Below are positions 10,262 through 18,481 of a DNA stretch of 64,000 nt, one piece after another. The notes beneath the pieces are model-generated. The model saw only the letters and a list, made by a program, of their open reading frames with translations. It did not search any database and was not told the origin of the DNA. Location: assembly GCF_013044135.1 (NCBI RefSeq), contig NZ_JABEPP010000001.1, forward strand, positions 992,001 through 1,056,000. Direction: 5' to 3'. The position numbers and the translations under genes are program-made. Numbering within the stretch: the stretch's first letter is position 1; each line of letters opens with the position of its first letter. The stretch comes from Enterovirga aerilata (GTDB lineage: Bacteria; Pseudomonadota; Alphaproteobacteria; Rhizobiales; Beijerinckiaceae).

Positions 10262-11356
10262 ATGATTGCGGCCGAAGCACAGGACCGAACCCGCATCCTG
10301 CTTCTCGTGTTCGAGCGGCCGGAGGCCAGCCAGGGCTTGGCGCGTCTGCTCGCCAATATCGCGATGGTGCGCGCGGTGCATGTCTCGGAGCTCGAGCGGC
10401 ACCGTGCCGTCCCGGCCGTGGCGGTCGTCTGCGACTTCAACGTGAATTCCGGGCGGAGCTTCCGGGCCGTCCAGGCGGAGCTTGCCCGGCCGGAATACAG
10501 GCACGTCCCGCGCATGGTCGTGATGGACAAGGGCAAGGCGCTGGGCATCGTCGAAGCCGGGGCGCTCGGCGTGACGGGCACGATCTCGCGCCCGTTCGAC
10601 GCCGAAGCGATCCTCGGCCGCTTCCGCAGCCTGTTCGCCTCGAGCTTCGAGAGGGACATAGCGGAGCTCGACGGGCCGCTGCGCAGCGGGGTCTCCTCCG
10701 CCCATTCGGTCGTGGCCAAGATGTTCGAGCGCCTGCCCGCCGGAGACCGCATCACGCTCGACGACATCGCCGTCCAGGAAGAGCCTACGATCGAGGCGCT
10801 CCGGGAAGCGAGCCTGCGCGGCTGGCTCGATGCCGTCCGGCGGCACCACTCCCAGAGCTACCGCCATTGCCTTTCGGTGACCGGGGTCGCGGTGTCCTTC
10901 GCCCAGCATCTCGGGATGAGCCATGCGGACCAGCGGCGGGTCGCTCGCGCCGCGATCATGCACGACGTCGGCAAGACGCATCTCCCGCTCACGATCCTCG
11001 ACAAGCCGGGCTCGCTCACGGAGGATGAGATCGCGCTGGTGCGCGAGCATCCGCGGCTCGGCTTCAGGTCGCTGATCGAGACGGGAGAGCAGTTCGCCCG
11101 CGACACGCTCCAGGTCGTCCTGCATCACCACGAGATGCTGGACGGGTCCGGCTATCCGCACGGGCTTGCGGGGCGGGAGATCCCCGATCTCGTCCGTATC
11201 GTCACCGTCGCCGACGTGTTCTCCGCGATGATCGAGGATCGGCCCTACAGGCGGCCCATGTCGCGTGCGAAAGCCTACGAGGCCCTGCTCGGGATGGAAG
11301 GCCGGCTCGACCCCGACCTTGTGCAGGCGTTCCGGCCGGTAGCCCTCCACAACTGA
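10262..11356 (+). CDS. HD-GYP domain protein, probable c-di-GMP phosphodiesterase
   Basis: 364 residues, starting at ATG 10262 behind GGAGACGAGAG. The N-terminal about 130 residues look like a degenerate receiver: a possible phospho-Asp sits in VVCDFN, but the usual MPxxxG loop is missing. The C-terminal half is an HD-GYP domain with the metal dyad in MHDVGKTHLP, then HHHEMLDGSGYPHG, which keeps the GYP signature that marks c-di-GMP hydrolysis. Following the two hybrid kinases by 238 bp, it is a plausible output of that module, lowering c-di-GMP. Activity is inferred from the family; the odd receiver may not be phosphorylated. Confidence 0.9.
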   Translation: MIAAEAQDRTRILLLVFERPEASQGLARLLANIAMVRAVHVSELERHRAVPAVAVVCDFNVNSGRSFRAVQAELARPEYRHVPRMVVMDKGKALGIVEAGALGVTGTISRPFDAEAILGRFRSLFASSFERDIAELDGPLRSGVSSAHSVVAKMFERLPAGDRITLDDIAVQEEPTIEALREASLRGWLDAVRRHHSQSYRHCLSVTGVAVSFAQHLGMSHADQRRVARAAIMHDVGKTHLPLTILDKPGSLTEDEIALVREHPRLGFRSLIETGEQFARDTLQVVLHHHEMLDGSGYPHGLAGREIPDLVRIVTVADVFSAMIEDRPYRRPMSRAKAYEALLGMEGRLDPDLVQAFRPVALHN

Positions 11357-11453
11357 GCCCGGGGGCGCCAGGGCATCGGGACGGCGTAGGCCCGGCGCTT
11401 CACGGACGCAACACGAGAAACCAATCCCCGCTCGGGTGTGGCCCGGCCTGGCC

Positions 11454-12386
11454 TCAGCGCAGCTCCGCCTCGGCCGCATGCGGGTCGAGCTCGGCGCGCC
11501 AGCGCCCGACGGAGATCACCTCCCGTGACGCCTTCAGGACGGCGAGGTACTCGCTCCGCGGAATGTCGCGGAAGCCCATCCGGGCCACGTTCTCCGTCAT
11601 GAGCTTGTTGTCGAGCAGTGCGAAGCCCCAGCGGGCGAGATGGCGGGCGAGCACCGCAAAGCCGATCTTGGAGGCGTTGGGCTCCCGCGCGAACTGCGAC
11701 TCGATCACGAAGACCCCGCAGGTCGCGACGCCGTATCCCCCGCCGATCAGCCGCCCCTCGCGGTCCCAGACCTCGAAGGAATGCGCGTGGCCCGCGTCGA
11801 ACAGCTCGGAGAAGGCCCGCATAATGGTGGGCGTGATCCAGGTGAGCGGCGTCTTGCCCTCGCGCGGCTCGGCGCAGGCCGTGATGACGCTCTCGAAATC
11901 GCGGTCGAAGGTCACCGAGACGCGGTTCTGGCGCATGTGGCTGCGCAGCCGCTTGGACAGGTGGAGCTCCTCCACCGGCACCACGCAGCGCTGCGGCGGG
12001 GACCACCATTTCACCGGGCCGACATGGCAGAAGGGGAAGAGGCCGCGCCCATAGGCTTCAACTAGCGTCGCCACCGACAGCTCGTCCGCAAAGCCGGCGA
12101 AGCCGTAGGGGATGTCCGCCGCCTTCTCCGGATCGGGCAGGCCCGGCTCGGCCGCGAGGAGATGGGCGAGCCAGCGCCAGCCGAGCGTCGGCAGCCCGCC
12201 GATCCGCTCCGGTTTCGCCGCCCAGGCGAAGCCGAGCGCAAGCCGGCGCAACCTCTCGGACGGGCTTTCCCGGAAGAGAGCGGCGCGTCGCGACCGGGCG
12301 TCCTGCTGCGGCAGGGATCCCTCCAGGGCCATCGCGCTCACTCGTCCACTCCCTCGCCTGCCCGCTTCGGACAAGTTGAGCTTCAT
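11454..12386 (-). CDS. aat: Leucyl/phenylalanyl-tRNA--protein transferase
   Basis: This enzyme transfers Leu or Phe from tRNA to the N-terminus of proteins with N-terminal Arg or Lys, creating N-degrons for ClpS/ClpAP. The family core is obvious: PYGFAGFADELSVATLVEAYGRGLFPF, WWSPPQRCV, then HSFEVWD and GGGYGVATCGVFVIESQF. At 310 residues it is longer than the E. coli enzyme because of an N-terminal extension of about 85 residues, as in several Hyphomicrobiales. I chose ATG 12386 (MKLNLSE) because GGAG lies 10 bases upstream; ATG 12332 is an alternative. It is transcribed divergently from the GST gene at 12522. Confidence 0.93.
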   Translation of the reverse strand: MKLNLSEAGRRGSGRVSAMALEGSLPQQDARSRRAALFRESPSERLRRLALGFAWAAKPERIGGLPTLGWRWLAHLLAAEPGLPDPEKAADIPYGFAGFADELSVATLVEAYGRGLFPFCHVGPVKWWSPPQRCVVPVEELHLSKRLRSHMRQNRVSVTFDRDFESVITACAEPREGKTPLTWITPTIMRAFSELFDAGHAHSFEVWDREGRLIGGGYGVATCGVFVIESQFAREPNASKIGFAVLARHLARWGFALLDNKLMTENVARMGFRDIPRSEYLAVLKASREVISVGRWRAELDPHAAEAELR

Positions 12387-12521
12387 TGTGCCAAGTCTCC
12401 GCAAACCCGGCCTGAAGATGTCGATTCAAGGTTTATGGATCCGGGGCGGGCGCCGTTGCGGGCGAGCCGTGCTTGCCAAGGGCCGCCCGGCCCGACAACA
12501 AGATCGTGCCGGGGAACGGGG

Positions 12522-13160
12522 ATGCGCATGGCCGAGGAACTCGTCTTCTACACCAACCCGATGTCGCGCGGGCGCATCGTGCGCTGGATGCTGGAGGAGG
12601 TCGGGGAGCCCTACCGGACGGAAGTCGTGGACTATGCCGCGATGAAGGATCCCGGCTACCTCGCGATCAATCCGATGGGGAAGGTTCCGGCGATCGTCCA
12701 TGGCGGGACCGTGGTGACCGAAGCCGCCGCCATCTGCGCCTATCTGGCCGATGCCTTCCCTCGGGCCGGTCTCGCGCCCCCGCCGGCCTCGCGCGAGCGA
12801 GGCCCCTATTTCCGCTGGCTCTTCTTCGCGGCGGGGCCGCTCGAGGCGGCCGTGACGAACAGGGCGCTCGGCTTCGAGCTGCCGCCCGGCCGCGAGAAGA
12901 TGGCCGGCTACGGCAGCTATGCGGACGTCATGGACACGCTCGAGGGCGCCCTGTCCGGCCGCGACTACATTGCCGGCGACCGGTTCACGGCCGCCGACCT
13001 CTATGTCGGCGCGCATCTCTCCTGGGGCATGATGTTCGGCACGATCGAGAAGCGCGCCGCCTTCGAAAGCTACTGGGCCCGCCTGGCGGAGCGTCCGGCG
13101 CATCGTCGGGCGGACGAGATCGACGATGCGCTGATACCGCCGCAGGGGCCGGCCTCCTGA
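12522..13160 (+). CDS. Glutathione S-transferase family protein
   Basis: A 212-residue protein with an N-terminal thioredoxin-like domain (ELVFYTNPMSRGRIVRWMLEEVG, NPMGKVPAIV, TEAAAICAYLAD) and an all-helical C-terminal domain (GDRFTAADLYVGAHLSWGM). The cis-proline in KVPAI and the TEAAAI glutathione-binding turn are intact. The start is ATG 12522 behind GGGGAACGGGG, with ATG 12528 two codons later equally possible. The longer upstream open frame is shadow. The substrate is unknown; it is convergent with the crotonase gene, 13 bases away. Confidence 0.9.
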   Translation: MRMAEELVFYTNPMSRGRIVRWMLEEVGEPYRTEVVDYAAMKDPGYLAINPMGKVPAIVHGGTVVTEAAAICAYLADAFPRAGLAPPPASRERGPYFRWLFFAAGPLEAAVTNRALGFELPPGREKMAGYGSYADVMDTLEGALSGRDYIAGDRFTAADLYVGAHLSWGMMFGTIEKRAAFESYWARLAERPAHRRADEIDDALIPPQGPAS

Positions 13161-13173
13161 GGCGGCGCAGGCG

Positions 13174-13953
13174 TCACTGACCGGAGAAGACGGGTTCTCG
13201 CTTCTCCAGGAAGGCTCGGATGCCCTCCTGGTAGTCGTGGCTCCCCACCGCCCGGAAGGGTTCGTCCTCGTCGAGCATCCGGATGCCAGGGGCGGCAAGT
13301 GCCGTCAGGGCAGCCTTGTGCCAGCGCACCGCGCGGGGCGGACCTTCGACGATGCGGGCGACCGTCGCGCTGACCTCCGCGTTCAGCTCGCTCGCCGGGA
13401 CCACACGCGTGAGGAGACCTTTCTCGAAGGATTCCCGCCCGTCATAGGCCCGGCCTTCGAGCACGAGCTCCATCGCGGTCGCGAGACCGACGATCTCCAG
13501 GACGATCCGCAGATAGGGTGCGGGGATCAGATGGGCCGTCCGGCTCGCGCCCATGCCGAGGCGCGAGCTTCGGGTTCCGATGCGCAGGTCGCAAAGGAGC
13601 GCCAGGCCGAGGCCGCTGCCGAGGCAATAGCCCTCGATCTGCGCCACGACCGGATGCGGGCAGGCCCGAAGAGCGTCGAACATCCCGCTCGCCCGAGCCT
13701 CGTAGCGTCGCGCCTCGTCCGGCGTCGCGCGCTTCTCCGCGAATTCCCGCAGATCCGCCCCGACGCTGAAGGCGCGGGGCTCGCCCGAGCGCAGGATCAC
13801 GCATCGCAAGGTCTCGTCGGCCGACACGGTCCGGAACGCGGCTGCGAGCGCGTCGGCCGTCTCCAGATCGATCGCGTTCAGCCCGTCCGGCCGCGTGAGG
13901 GTGATCGCGGCCACGCGCGCCCGAATCTCCGTCCGCACAACCCCCGCACTCAT
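13174..13953 (-). CDS. Enoyl-CoA hydratase/isomerase family protein lacking both catalytic Glu
   Basis: A 259-residue crotonase-fold protein. The oxyanion-hole elements are recognisable (SVGADLREF and GYCLGSGLGLALLCD), as is the helix LEIVGLATAMELVLEGR. By hand alignment to rat enoyl-CoA hydratase, the position of Glu144 (GGGCELA) is Gly here (GSGLGLA), and the Glu164 position (QPE) is Ala in MGASRTA. Simple hydration of enoyl-CoA is therefore unlikely. Other crotonase chemistries (isomerase, hydrolase, decarboxylase) or a non-catalytic role are open. No other beta-oxidation gene is adjacent; the stop lies 13 bases from that of the GST gene. Confidence 0.85.
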   Translation of the reverse strand: MSAGVVRTEIRARVAAITLTRPDGLNAIDLETADALAAAFRTVSADETLRCVILRSGEPRAFSVGADLREFAEKRATPDEARRYEARASGMFDALRACPHPVVAQIEGYCLGSGLGLALLCDLRIGTRSSRLGMGASRTAHLIPAPYLRIVLEIVGLATAMELVLEGRAYDGRESFEKGLLTRVVPASELNAEVSATVARIVEGPPRAVRWHKAALTALAAPGIRMLDEDEPFRAVGSHDYQEGIRAFLEKREPVFSGQ

Positions 13954-14019
13954 CCGCGACCCCTCGGGCTCGGACCCGATACCCTGTCGTTATCTCTTCC
14001 CGATTATCCTTCCATTCTG

Positions 14020-14178
14020 CCCGGATTCAACAACAAACACAACAAATTCGTGCTGTGTGGGTTGTTTTTGTACCCGGACGGGTTGTTGGCCTTGCTGTAT
14101 TGCAACTGCGAGGCAAGATGAGCAGGATCGTTTTTCGATATTTGATATCTTTTGTACGAGGTTCCGAGACGTATTCGT
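14020..14178. other. Low-G+C intergenic island with imperfect inverted repeat
   Basis: By my count 14041-14170 is about 46% G+C, far below its surroundings. It lies between the crotonase promoter side and the 3' end of the ornithine cyclodeaminase-family gene. It holds an 11-bp inverted repeat with one mismatch (ACAAACACAAC at 14033-14043 and GTTGTTTTTGT at 14061-14071) and a small perfect hairpin ACCCG-GA-CGGGT at 14072-14083. The short open frames here have no coding character. It could carry the upstream gene's terminator and the crotonase promoter, or be a remnant of inserted DNA. Confidence 0.5.
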
Positions 14179-15129
14179 CTATGTACGGTTGCGACCTTGG
14201 GCGGCCTGATAAGCCAGGATTGCCGCCGCAAGATCTTCCGCGGCCGCGCCGGTCGATTTGAACAGCGTGATCTCGTCGGGAGAGCTCCGGCCCGCATGGC
14301 GCCCCCCGCACAAGGCCGGCAGGTCGGCGAGGATGTCGCCTTCGGCGATCACGCCCGTCCGCAGCGGGACCACGATGTCGCCGGCCTCCTTCAGGGCGCC
14401 TTCGGTGTCGATGAACACGCGAGCGCGCCGGATCGCCTCGTCGTCGACCTCCCGCATGGCGGGCGTGAAGCCGCCAATCAGATCGAGATGCGTTCCCGGG
14501 CGGAGCCAGGCCCCGTTGACGAGCGGCTCGCGGGAGAGCGTGGCGCAGCTCACGATGTCGGCCTCCGCGACCGCTCCGGCGAGATCGGCCGTCGCACGGG
14601 ATTCGAATCCGTCCCGAGCCAGCCGCTCGGCAAGGGATCGGGCCTTCACGACGTCGCGTCCCCACACGGTCACCTCTCGGACAGGCCGCACGGCCGCATG
14701 CGACTGGGCGAGATGGGCCGCGAGCTGTCCCGTGCCGACGATGAGGAGCCGCGCTGCATCCGGCCGGGCGAGATATCGCGCGGCGAGGGAGGAGGCGGCC
14801 ACCGTTCGCCGCGTCGTGAGCTCGCCGCCATCCATCGTGGCGAGGAGCTCCCCCGTCCGGCCCGAGAACAGCAGGTAGATGGATTGCACGGCAGGGAGCC
14901 CGACCGCGCCGTTGTCGGGAAAGACGTTGGCGACCTTCGCCCCGACGAACTGTCCTGGCACCCAGGCCGGCATCAGGAGAAGCGTCGCGTCGGCGCCGCC
15001 GGGCACCTCGACCGTGTGGTGATGGCGGACCGGCGCCTCGCAGCCATCCCGGAAAATCGCCTCGATGGCGCCGATGAGCGAGGCGCGGTCGAGCAGGCGG
15101 GCAAGATCGGCGGCGGTGAGCGTGAGCAA
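14179..15129 (-). CDS. Ornithine cyclodeaminase / mu-crystallin family protein
   Basis: 316 residues. Family features: N-terminal MLTLTAADLARLLD, the substrate-side motif GAKVANVFPDN, the ATMDGGELTTRRTVAASSLAARYLARP block, an NAD(P) Rossmann motif (LLIVGTGQLAAHLAQSH) and HLDLIGGFTPAMREVDDEA near the active Asp. Members act as ornithine cyclodeaminase, alanine dehydrogenase or delta1-pyrroline-2-carboxylate/ketimine reductase; sequence alone does not decide, though GELTTRRTVAASSLAA is common in the reductases. Translation appears to begin at TTG 15129, because the conserved N-terminus begins there and no better codon precedes it. It is divergent from the Fe-ADH gene. Confidence 0.88.
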   Translation of the reverse strand: MLTLTAADLARLLDRASLIGAIEAIFRDGCEAPVRHHHTVEVPGGADATLLLMPAWVPGQFVGAKVANVFPDNGAVGLPAVQSIYLLFSGRTGELLATMDGGELTTRRTVAASSLAARYLARPDAARLLIVGTGQLAAHLAQSHAAVRPVREVTVWGRDVVKARSLAERLARDGFESRATADLAGAVAEADIVSCATLSREPLVNGAWLRPGTHLDLIGGFTPAMREVDDEAIRRARVFIDTEGALKEAGDIVVPLRTGVIAEGDILADLPALCGGRHAGRSSPDEITLFKSTGAAAEDLAAAILAYQAAQGRNRT

Positions 15130-15221
15130 GGGCGGTCGGTCCGGAAAGGCGGGACAGCTTAGCAGCCGAGCTCCCGCAGGCTAGAACCGGGGCGATAGCG
15201 AAGTCATGTCGGGACGGAAAC

Positions 15222-16406
15222 ATGAAGCCCTTCACCTTCCAGACCTCCCCCAACATCCTGTTCGAGCCGGGAGCAGCCCGGAAGGTCGCCGAGATCGTGA
15301 CCGGGTTCGGCGCAGGCCGGGTGATGCTGGTCACGGACCGCGGCGTGCGAGGGGCAGGGCTGACGCAGGGAGCCGAGGCGGCGCTCTCGGCCGCGGGCGC
15401 CAGCGTCACGGTCTTCGAGGAGGTGGTCGCCGACCCGCCCTCGGAGATCGTCGAGCGCGCCGCCGCGCTCGCCCGGCAGGGCCGCGTGGAACTAGTCCTC
15501 TCCATCGGCGGCGGGAGCGCGCTCGATACGGCAAAGCTCGTCGCCTATCTCGCCGTGAACGACGAGCCGCTCGACGGGATCTACGGGGTGGGTCTCGCGA
15601 AGGGCCGGCGGCTTCCCCTCGTCCTCGTGCCGACGACCGCGGGCACCGGCTCGGAGGTCACGCCCATCGCGATCGTCACGACGCCGACCACGGAGAAGAA
15701 TGGCGTCGTCGCGCCTCGCCTCCTGCCGGACTGGGCGATCCTCGATCCGGAGCTGACGCTGGGCCTGCCGGCGCATGTGACCGCCGCGACCGGCATCGAC
15801 GCCATGGTTCACGCGATCGAGGCCTATACGAGCCGCCACAGGAAGAACCCGATCTCGGACCAGCTCGCGCGCCAAGCCGTGGCGCTGCTCGCCGCGAACA
15901 TCCGGACGGCGTGCCGCCAGGGCGGAGACCTGGAGGCGCGCTCCGCCATGCTGCTCGGTTCGATGCTGGCCGGCATGGCCTTCGCCAACGCCCCCGTCGC
16001 GGCCGTGCATGCGCTCGCTTATCCGATCGGCGCGATCTTCCACGTGCCGCACGGGCTCTCGAACGCGCTCGTCCTGATGGGCGTGATGCGCTTCAACCTC
16101 GCTTCGCCCGAAGCCGAAGCGGCCTATGCCGAACTCGCGCCGATCCTCGATCCGGGCGCGTCCCGGCTGCCGCGGCCCGAGGCGGCGGCGCGCTTCGTCG
16201 AAAGCCTGGCGGCCATCTGCCGGGACTGCGGCGTGCCGGCCTCGCTCGCCGAGGTCGGCGTGCGCGAGGCGGACCTGCCGCGGCTGGCCGAGGACGCGAT
16301 GAAGCAGACGCGCCTGCTCGTGAACAATCCGCGAGAGGTGACCTACGCGGATGCCTTTGCGATCTATTCGGAGGCGCTGGACGGAAAGCTCCGCCGCGCC
16401 GGCTGA
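15222..16406 (+). CDS. Iron-containing alcohol dehydrogenase
   Basis: 394 residues of the Fe-ADH (group III) family, which oxidise alcohols or reduce aldehydes and keto-compounds with NAD(P). Visible motifs: the nucleotide-binding IGGGSALDTAK, the phosphate loop PTTAGTGSEVT, and metal ligands in GIDAMVHAIEAY (Asp and His), AVHALAYP (His) and FHVPHG (His). Related proteins include maleylacetate reductases and 4-hydroxybutyrate or 1,3-propanediol dehydrogenases; the substrate here is not evident. The start ATG 15222 has a moderate GGGACGGA upstream. The gene ends at a strong hairpin shared with the convergent TerC gene. Confidence 0.93.
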   Translation: MKPFTFQTSPNILFEPGAARKVAEIVTGFGAGRVMLVTDRGVRGAGLTQGAEAALSAAGASVTVFEEVVADPPSEIVERAAALARQGRVELVLSIGGGSALDTAKLVAYLAVNDEPLDGIYGVGLAKGRRLPLVLVPTTAGTGSEVTPIAIVTTPTTEKNGVVAPRLLPDWAILDPELTLGLPAHVTAATGIDAMVHAIEAYTSRHRKNPISDQLARQAVALLAANIRTACRQGGDLEARSAMLLGSMLAGMAFANAPVAAVHALAYPIGAIFHVPHGLSNALVLMGVMRFNLASPEAEAAYAELAPILDPGASRLPRPEAAARFVESLAAICRDCGVPASLAEVGVREADLPRLAEDAMKQTRLLVNNPREVTYADAFAIYSEALDGKLRRAG

Positions 16407-16412
16407 GGCGAA

Positions 16413-16443
16413 GCGGCCCCGGGCGGCTCCTCGCCGGGGCCGC
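16413..16443. terminator. Bidirectional hairpin between convergent genes
   Basis: A perfect 10-bp stem, GCGGCCCCGG (16413-16422) with CCGGGGCCGC (16434-16443), and an 11-base loop. It lies between the Fe-ADH stop at 16406 and the TerC stop at 16452. There is no T-run on either side, as is common in high-G+C genomes, so it may be a pause or processing site rather than a complete intrinsic terminator. Confidence 0.65.
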
Positions 16444-16451
16444 CGTCCCGG

Positions 16452-17102
16452 CTAGATCCCTGCCGCGCGGGCGAGGTGCGGCCAGACCTCGACGGCGCCG
16501 CGATAGATCATCTCGATCGCGACATAGAGGATGATCGCGAGGCCGACATAGGCGATCCAGCGGTGGCGGTTCAGAAGCCGCGCGATGAAGGTCGCCGCGA
16601 TGCCCATGAGCGCGATGGAGAGCGCGAGGCCGAAGACGAGGATGATGGGATGCTCGCGCGCCGCGCCCGCCACCGCGAGCACGTTGTCGAGCGACATGGA
16701 GACGTCGGCGACGACGATCTGCCAAGCGGCCTGCGCGAAGGTCTTGCGCGGCTGGCCGGCCGCCGCCGCTTCGGTCGGTACGCCATGCTCGTCGAGCTCC
16801 TCGCCCTCGTGGCCGCCGCTGCGCAGCTCGCGCCACATCTTCCAGCAAACCCAGAGCAGCAGGACGCCGCCGGCGAAGAGGAGCCCCACGATCTGGAGGA
16901 GCTGCGTGGTCACCGCCGCGAAGGCGATGCGAAGCAGGGTCGCGGCAATGATGCCGATCAGGATCGCCTTCTTGCGCTGCTCGATGGGCAGCCCGGCGGC
17001 CGCAAGGCCGATGACGATCGCGTTGTCCCCAGCGAGAACCAGGTCGATCATGATGACCTGGAGCAAGGCGGTCAGCGCCTCCGCAGTCAGTAACTCGTTC
17101 AC
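16452..17102 (-). CDS. TerC family integral membrane protein
   Basis: 216 residues with about seven hydrophobic helices. The two family signature segments with membrane aspartates are present: IDLVLAGDNAIVIGLA near the N-terminus and VADVSMSLDNVLAVAG in the second half, separated by a charged cytoplasmic loop (about residues 95-130). TerC/Alx/YjbE proteins are implicated in metal-ion efflux (notably manganese) and tellurite resistance. The start is GTG 17102 behind GGGAGGGG; the frame is open about 47 codons further upstream, but that part looks like shadow. No manganese riboswitch was recognised upstream. Confidence 0.9.
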   Translation of the reverse strand: MNELLTAEALTALLQVIMIDLVLAGDNAIVIGLAAAGLPIEQRKKAILIGIIAATLLRIAFAAVTTQLLQIVGLLFAGGVLLLWVCWKMWRELRSGGHEGEELDEHGVPTEAAAAGQPRKTFAQAAWQIVVADVSMSLDNVLAVAGAAREHPIILVFGLALSIALMGIAATFIARLLNRHRWIAYVGLAIILYVAIEMIYRGAVEVWPHLARAAGI

Positions 17103-17446
17103 AGCCCCTCCCGTGCCAGTTGAGCGCGCCTCGCGCCTGGGTCGAACATTGCCCGCCGTCAAGGCCGCCGCGTCCGCCCCGCCACCTGCGAGCGCACGCC
17201 AGCCCGCCCGAAGGCGTCTCCGCCGCAACGAGCACCGCGTCACATGGTTGCAGCACGCGCATTCGTCGAGATCACCGTCCGGCCTGTGATGCTGCCACTT
17301 ACAAAGTTCAGGCCTGGGCGCGGCGGATCGGCAACACTCGGGACCGCAGTAGAAGTGAGGGCCACACTGTCCAGCGAAAGTGTATATTGAATTCAGATTG
17401 GTGCCATGCGAGTTTTCGAGCCAAGCACGATTATCGGGAGAAGCGC
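17103..17446. other. Divergent intergenic region, terC / tctC
   Basis: This 344-bp stretch separates the minus-strand TerC gene from the plus-strand tctC gene. I see no credible gene in it. The part next to tctC becomes A+T-richer and contains TATATT at 17383-17388 within GTGTATATTGAATTCAG, a possible -10 region, but no convincing -35 at the right distance. GGGAG at 17436-17440 is the tctC ribosome site. Confidence 0.4.
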
Positions 17447-18433
17447 ATGCGCAGGGCGTTCTGGACGATGGCGGCCGCGGCGGCCGTGATCAGCGGCACG
17501 GCGGCGGCCGCCTGGGAGCCGAGCCGTCCGATCGAGATCATCGTCCCGTTCCCGCCGGGCGGTTCCTCCGACCAGATGGCGCGGACCATCCAGGCGGCGA
17601 TCCAGAAGAACAACCTGGTCAAGCAACCCATCATCATCCTCAACAAGCCGGCCGCCGCCGGCGGCGAGGCCATGATGGAGATCCAGAAATCGGCCGGCGA
17701 CCCCCACAAGCTCATCACCACGTCGAGCGGCATCTACATGACCCCGCTCGCCACCAAGCTTCCGGTGAACTGGCGCGACTTCACGCCGGTCGCGATGCTC
17801 GCGCAGGACGACTTCGTCCTCTGGGTGAACGCGCAGAAGCCCTACAGGACGGCCAAGGATTTCATCGAGGCGGCCAAAAGCGCGAGCCCGCCGCTCAAGA
17901 CCGGCGGCAACGGCTCCAAGCGCGAGGACAACCTCCTCTCCGTCTATATGGAGCAGCAGGCCGGGATAAAGCTCACCTACATCCCCTATCAGGGCGGCGG
18001 CCCGGCCTCCGTGCAGCTCGCCGGCGGGCATATCGAGGCCAACATGAACAATCCGGCCGAGGAGGTCGCCAATTGGCGCGCCGGGAGCTCGCGGCCGCTC
18101 TGCGTCTTCGCCAACAAGCGCATGAGCTACACGGCCAAGATCGCCGGCGACATGTCCTGGGCGGACATCCCGCCCTGCCCGGAGCAGGGGCTGAACGTCA
18201 CCTACCAGATGCTGCGCGGCATGTTCATGCCGGGCAAGGTCACGGCCGAGCAGCAGCTCTTCTACGTCGATCTGTTCAAGAAGATCGTCGAGACGCCCGA
18301 ATGGAAGGAATATCTGGAGCGCAACGCGCTCGTGCCCGACTTCCGGTCCGGTCCGGACTTCGTGAAGTTCCTCGAGGAGGACGAGGCCCGGCACAAGGAC
18401 CTGATGACCAAGGCCGGCTTCATCGCCAACTGA
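17447..18433 (+). CDS. tctC: Tripartite tricarboxylate transporter substrate-binding protein (TctC family)
   Basis: A 328-residue secreted binding protein. A signal peptide (MRRAFWTMAAAAAVISGTAAAA) precedes the family start WEPSRPIEIIVPFPPGGSSD. Other family marks are NKPAAAGGEA, the TYIPYQGGGPASVQLAGGHI block and AEQQLFYVDLFKKIVETPEW. It captures a carboxylate (citrate or similar) in the periplasm for TctAB. The order tctC-tctB-tctA on one strand with short gaps indicates an operon. The start ATG 17447 has GGGAG 6 bases upstream. The ligand is undetermined: this family has expanded in Alphaproteobacteria and binds varied carboxylates. Confidence 0.93.
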   Translation: MRRAFWTMAAAAAVISGTAAAAWEPSRPIEIIVPFPPGGSSDQMARTIQAAIQKNNLVKQPIIILNKPAAAGGEAMMEIQKSAGDPHKLITTSSGIYMTPLATKLPVNWRDFTPVAMLAQDDFVLWVNAQKPYRTAKDFIEAAKSASPPLKTGGNGSKREDNLLSVYMEQQAGIKLTYIPYQGGGPASVQLAGGHIEANMNNPAEEVANWRAGSSRPLCVFANKRMSYTAKIAGDMSWADIPPCPEQGLNVTYQMLRGMFMPGKVTAEQQLFYVDLFKKIVETPEWKEYLERNALVPDFRSGPDFVKFLEEDEARHKDLMTKAGFIAN

Positions 18434-18481
18434 TCGGCGCGGCCGGGCGCCCCCGACCGTCTCCTCTGTCCGGATATCGCA

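Noticed and set aside
14004-14297. A minus-strand frame of 97 codons across the low-G+C island
   Set aside because: Most of it overlaps the 3' end of the ornithine cyclodeaminase-family gene in another frame and no ribosome site or family pattern is seen.
16900-17446. Possible manganese (yybP-ykoY) riboswitch upstream of the TerC gene
   Set aside because: I could not find the conserved paired loop elements of that class in the leader on the minus strand.
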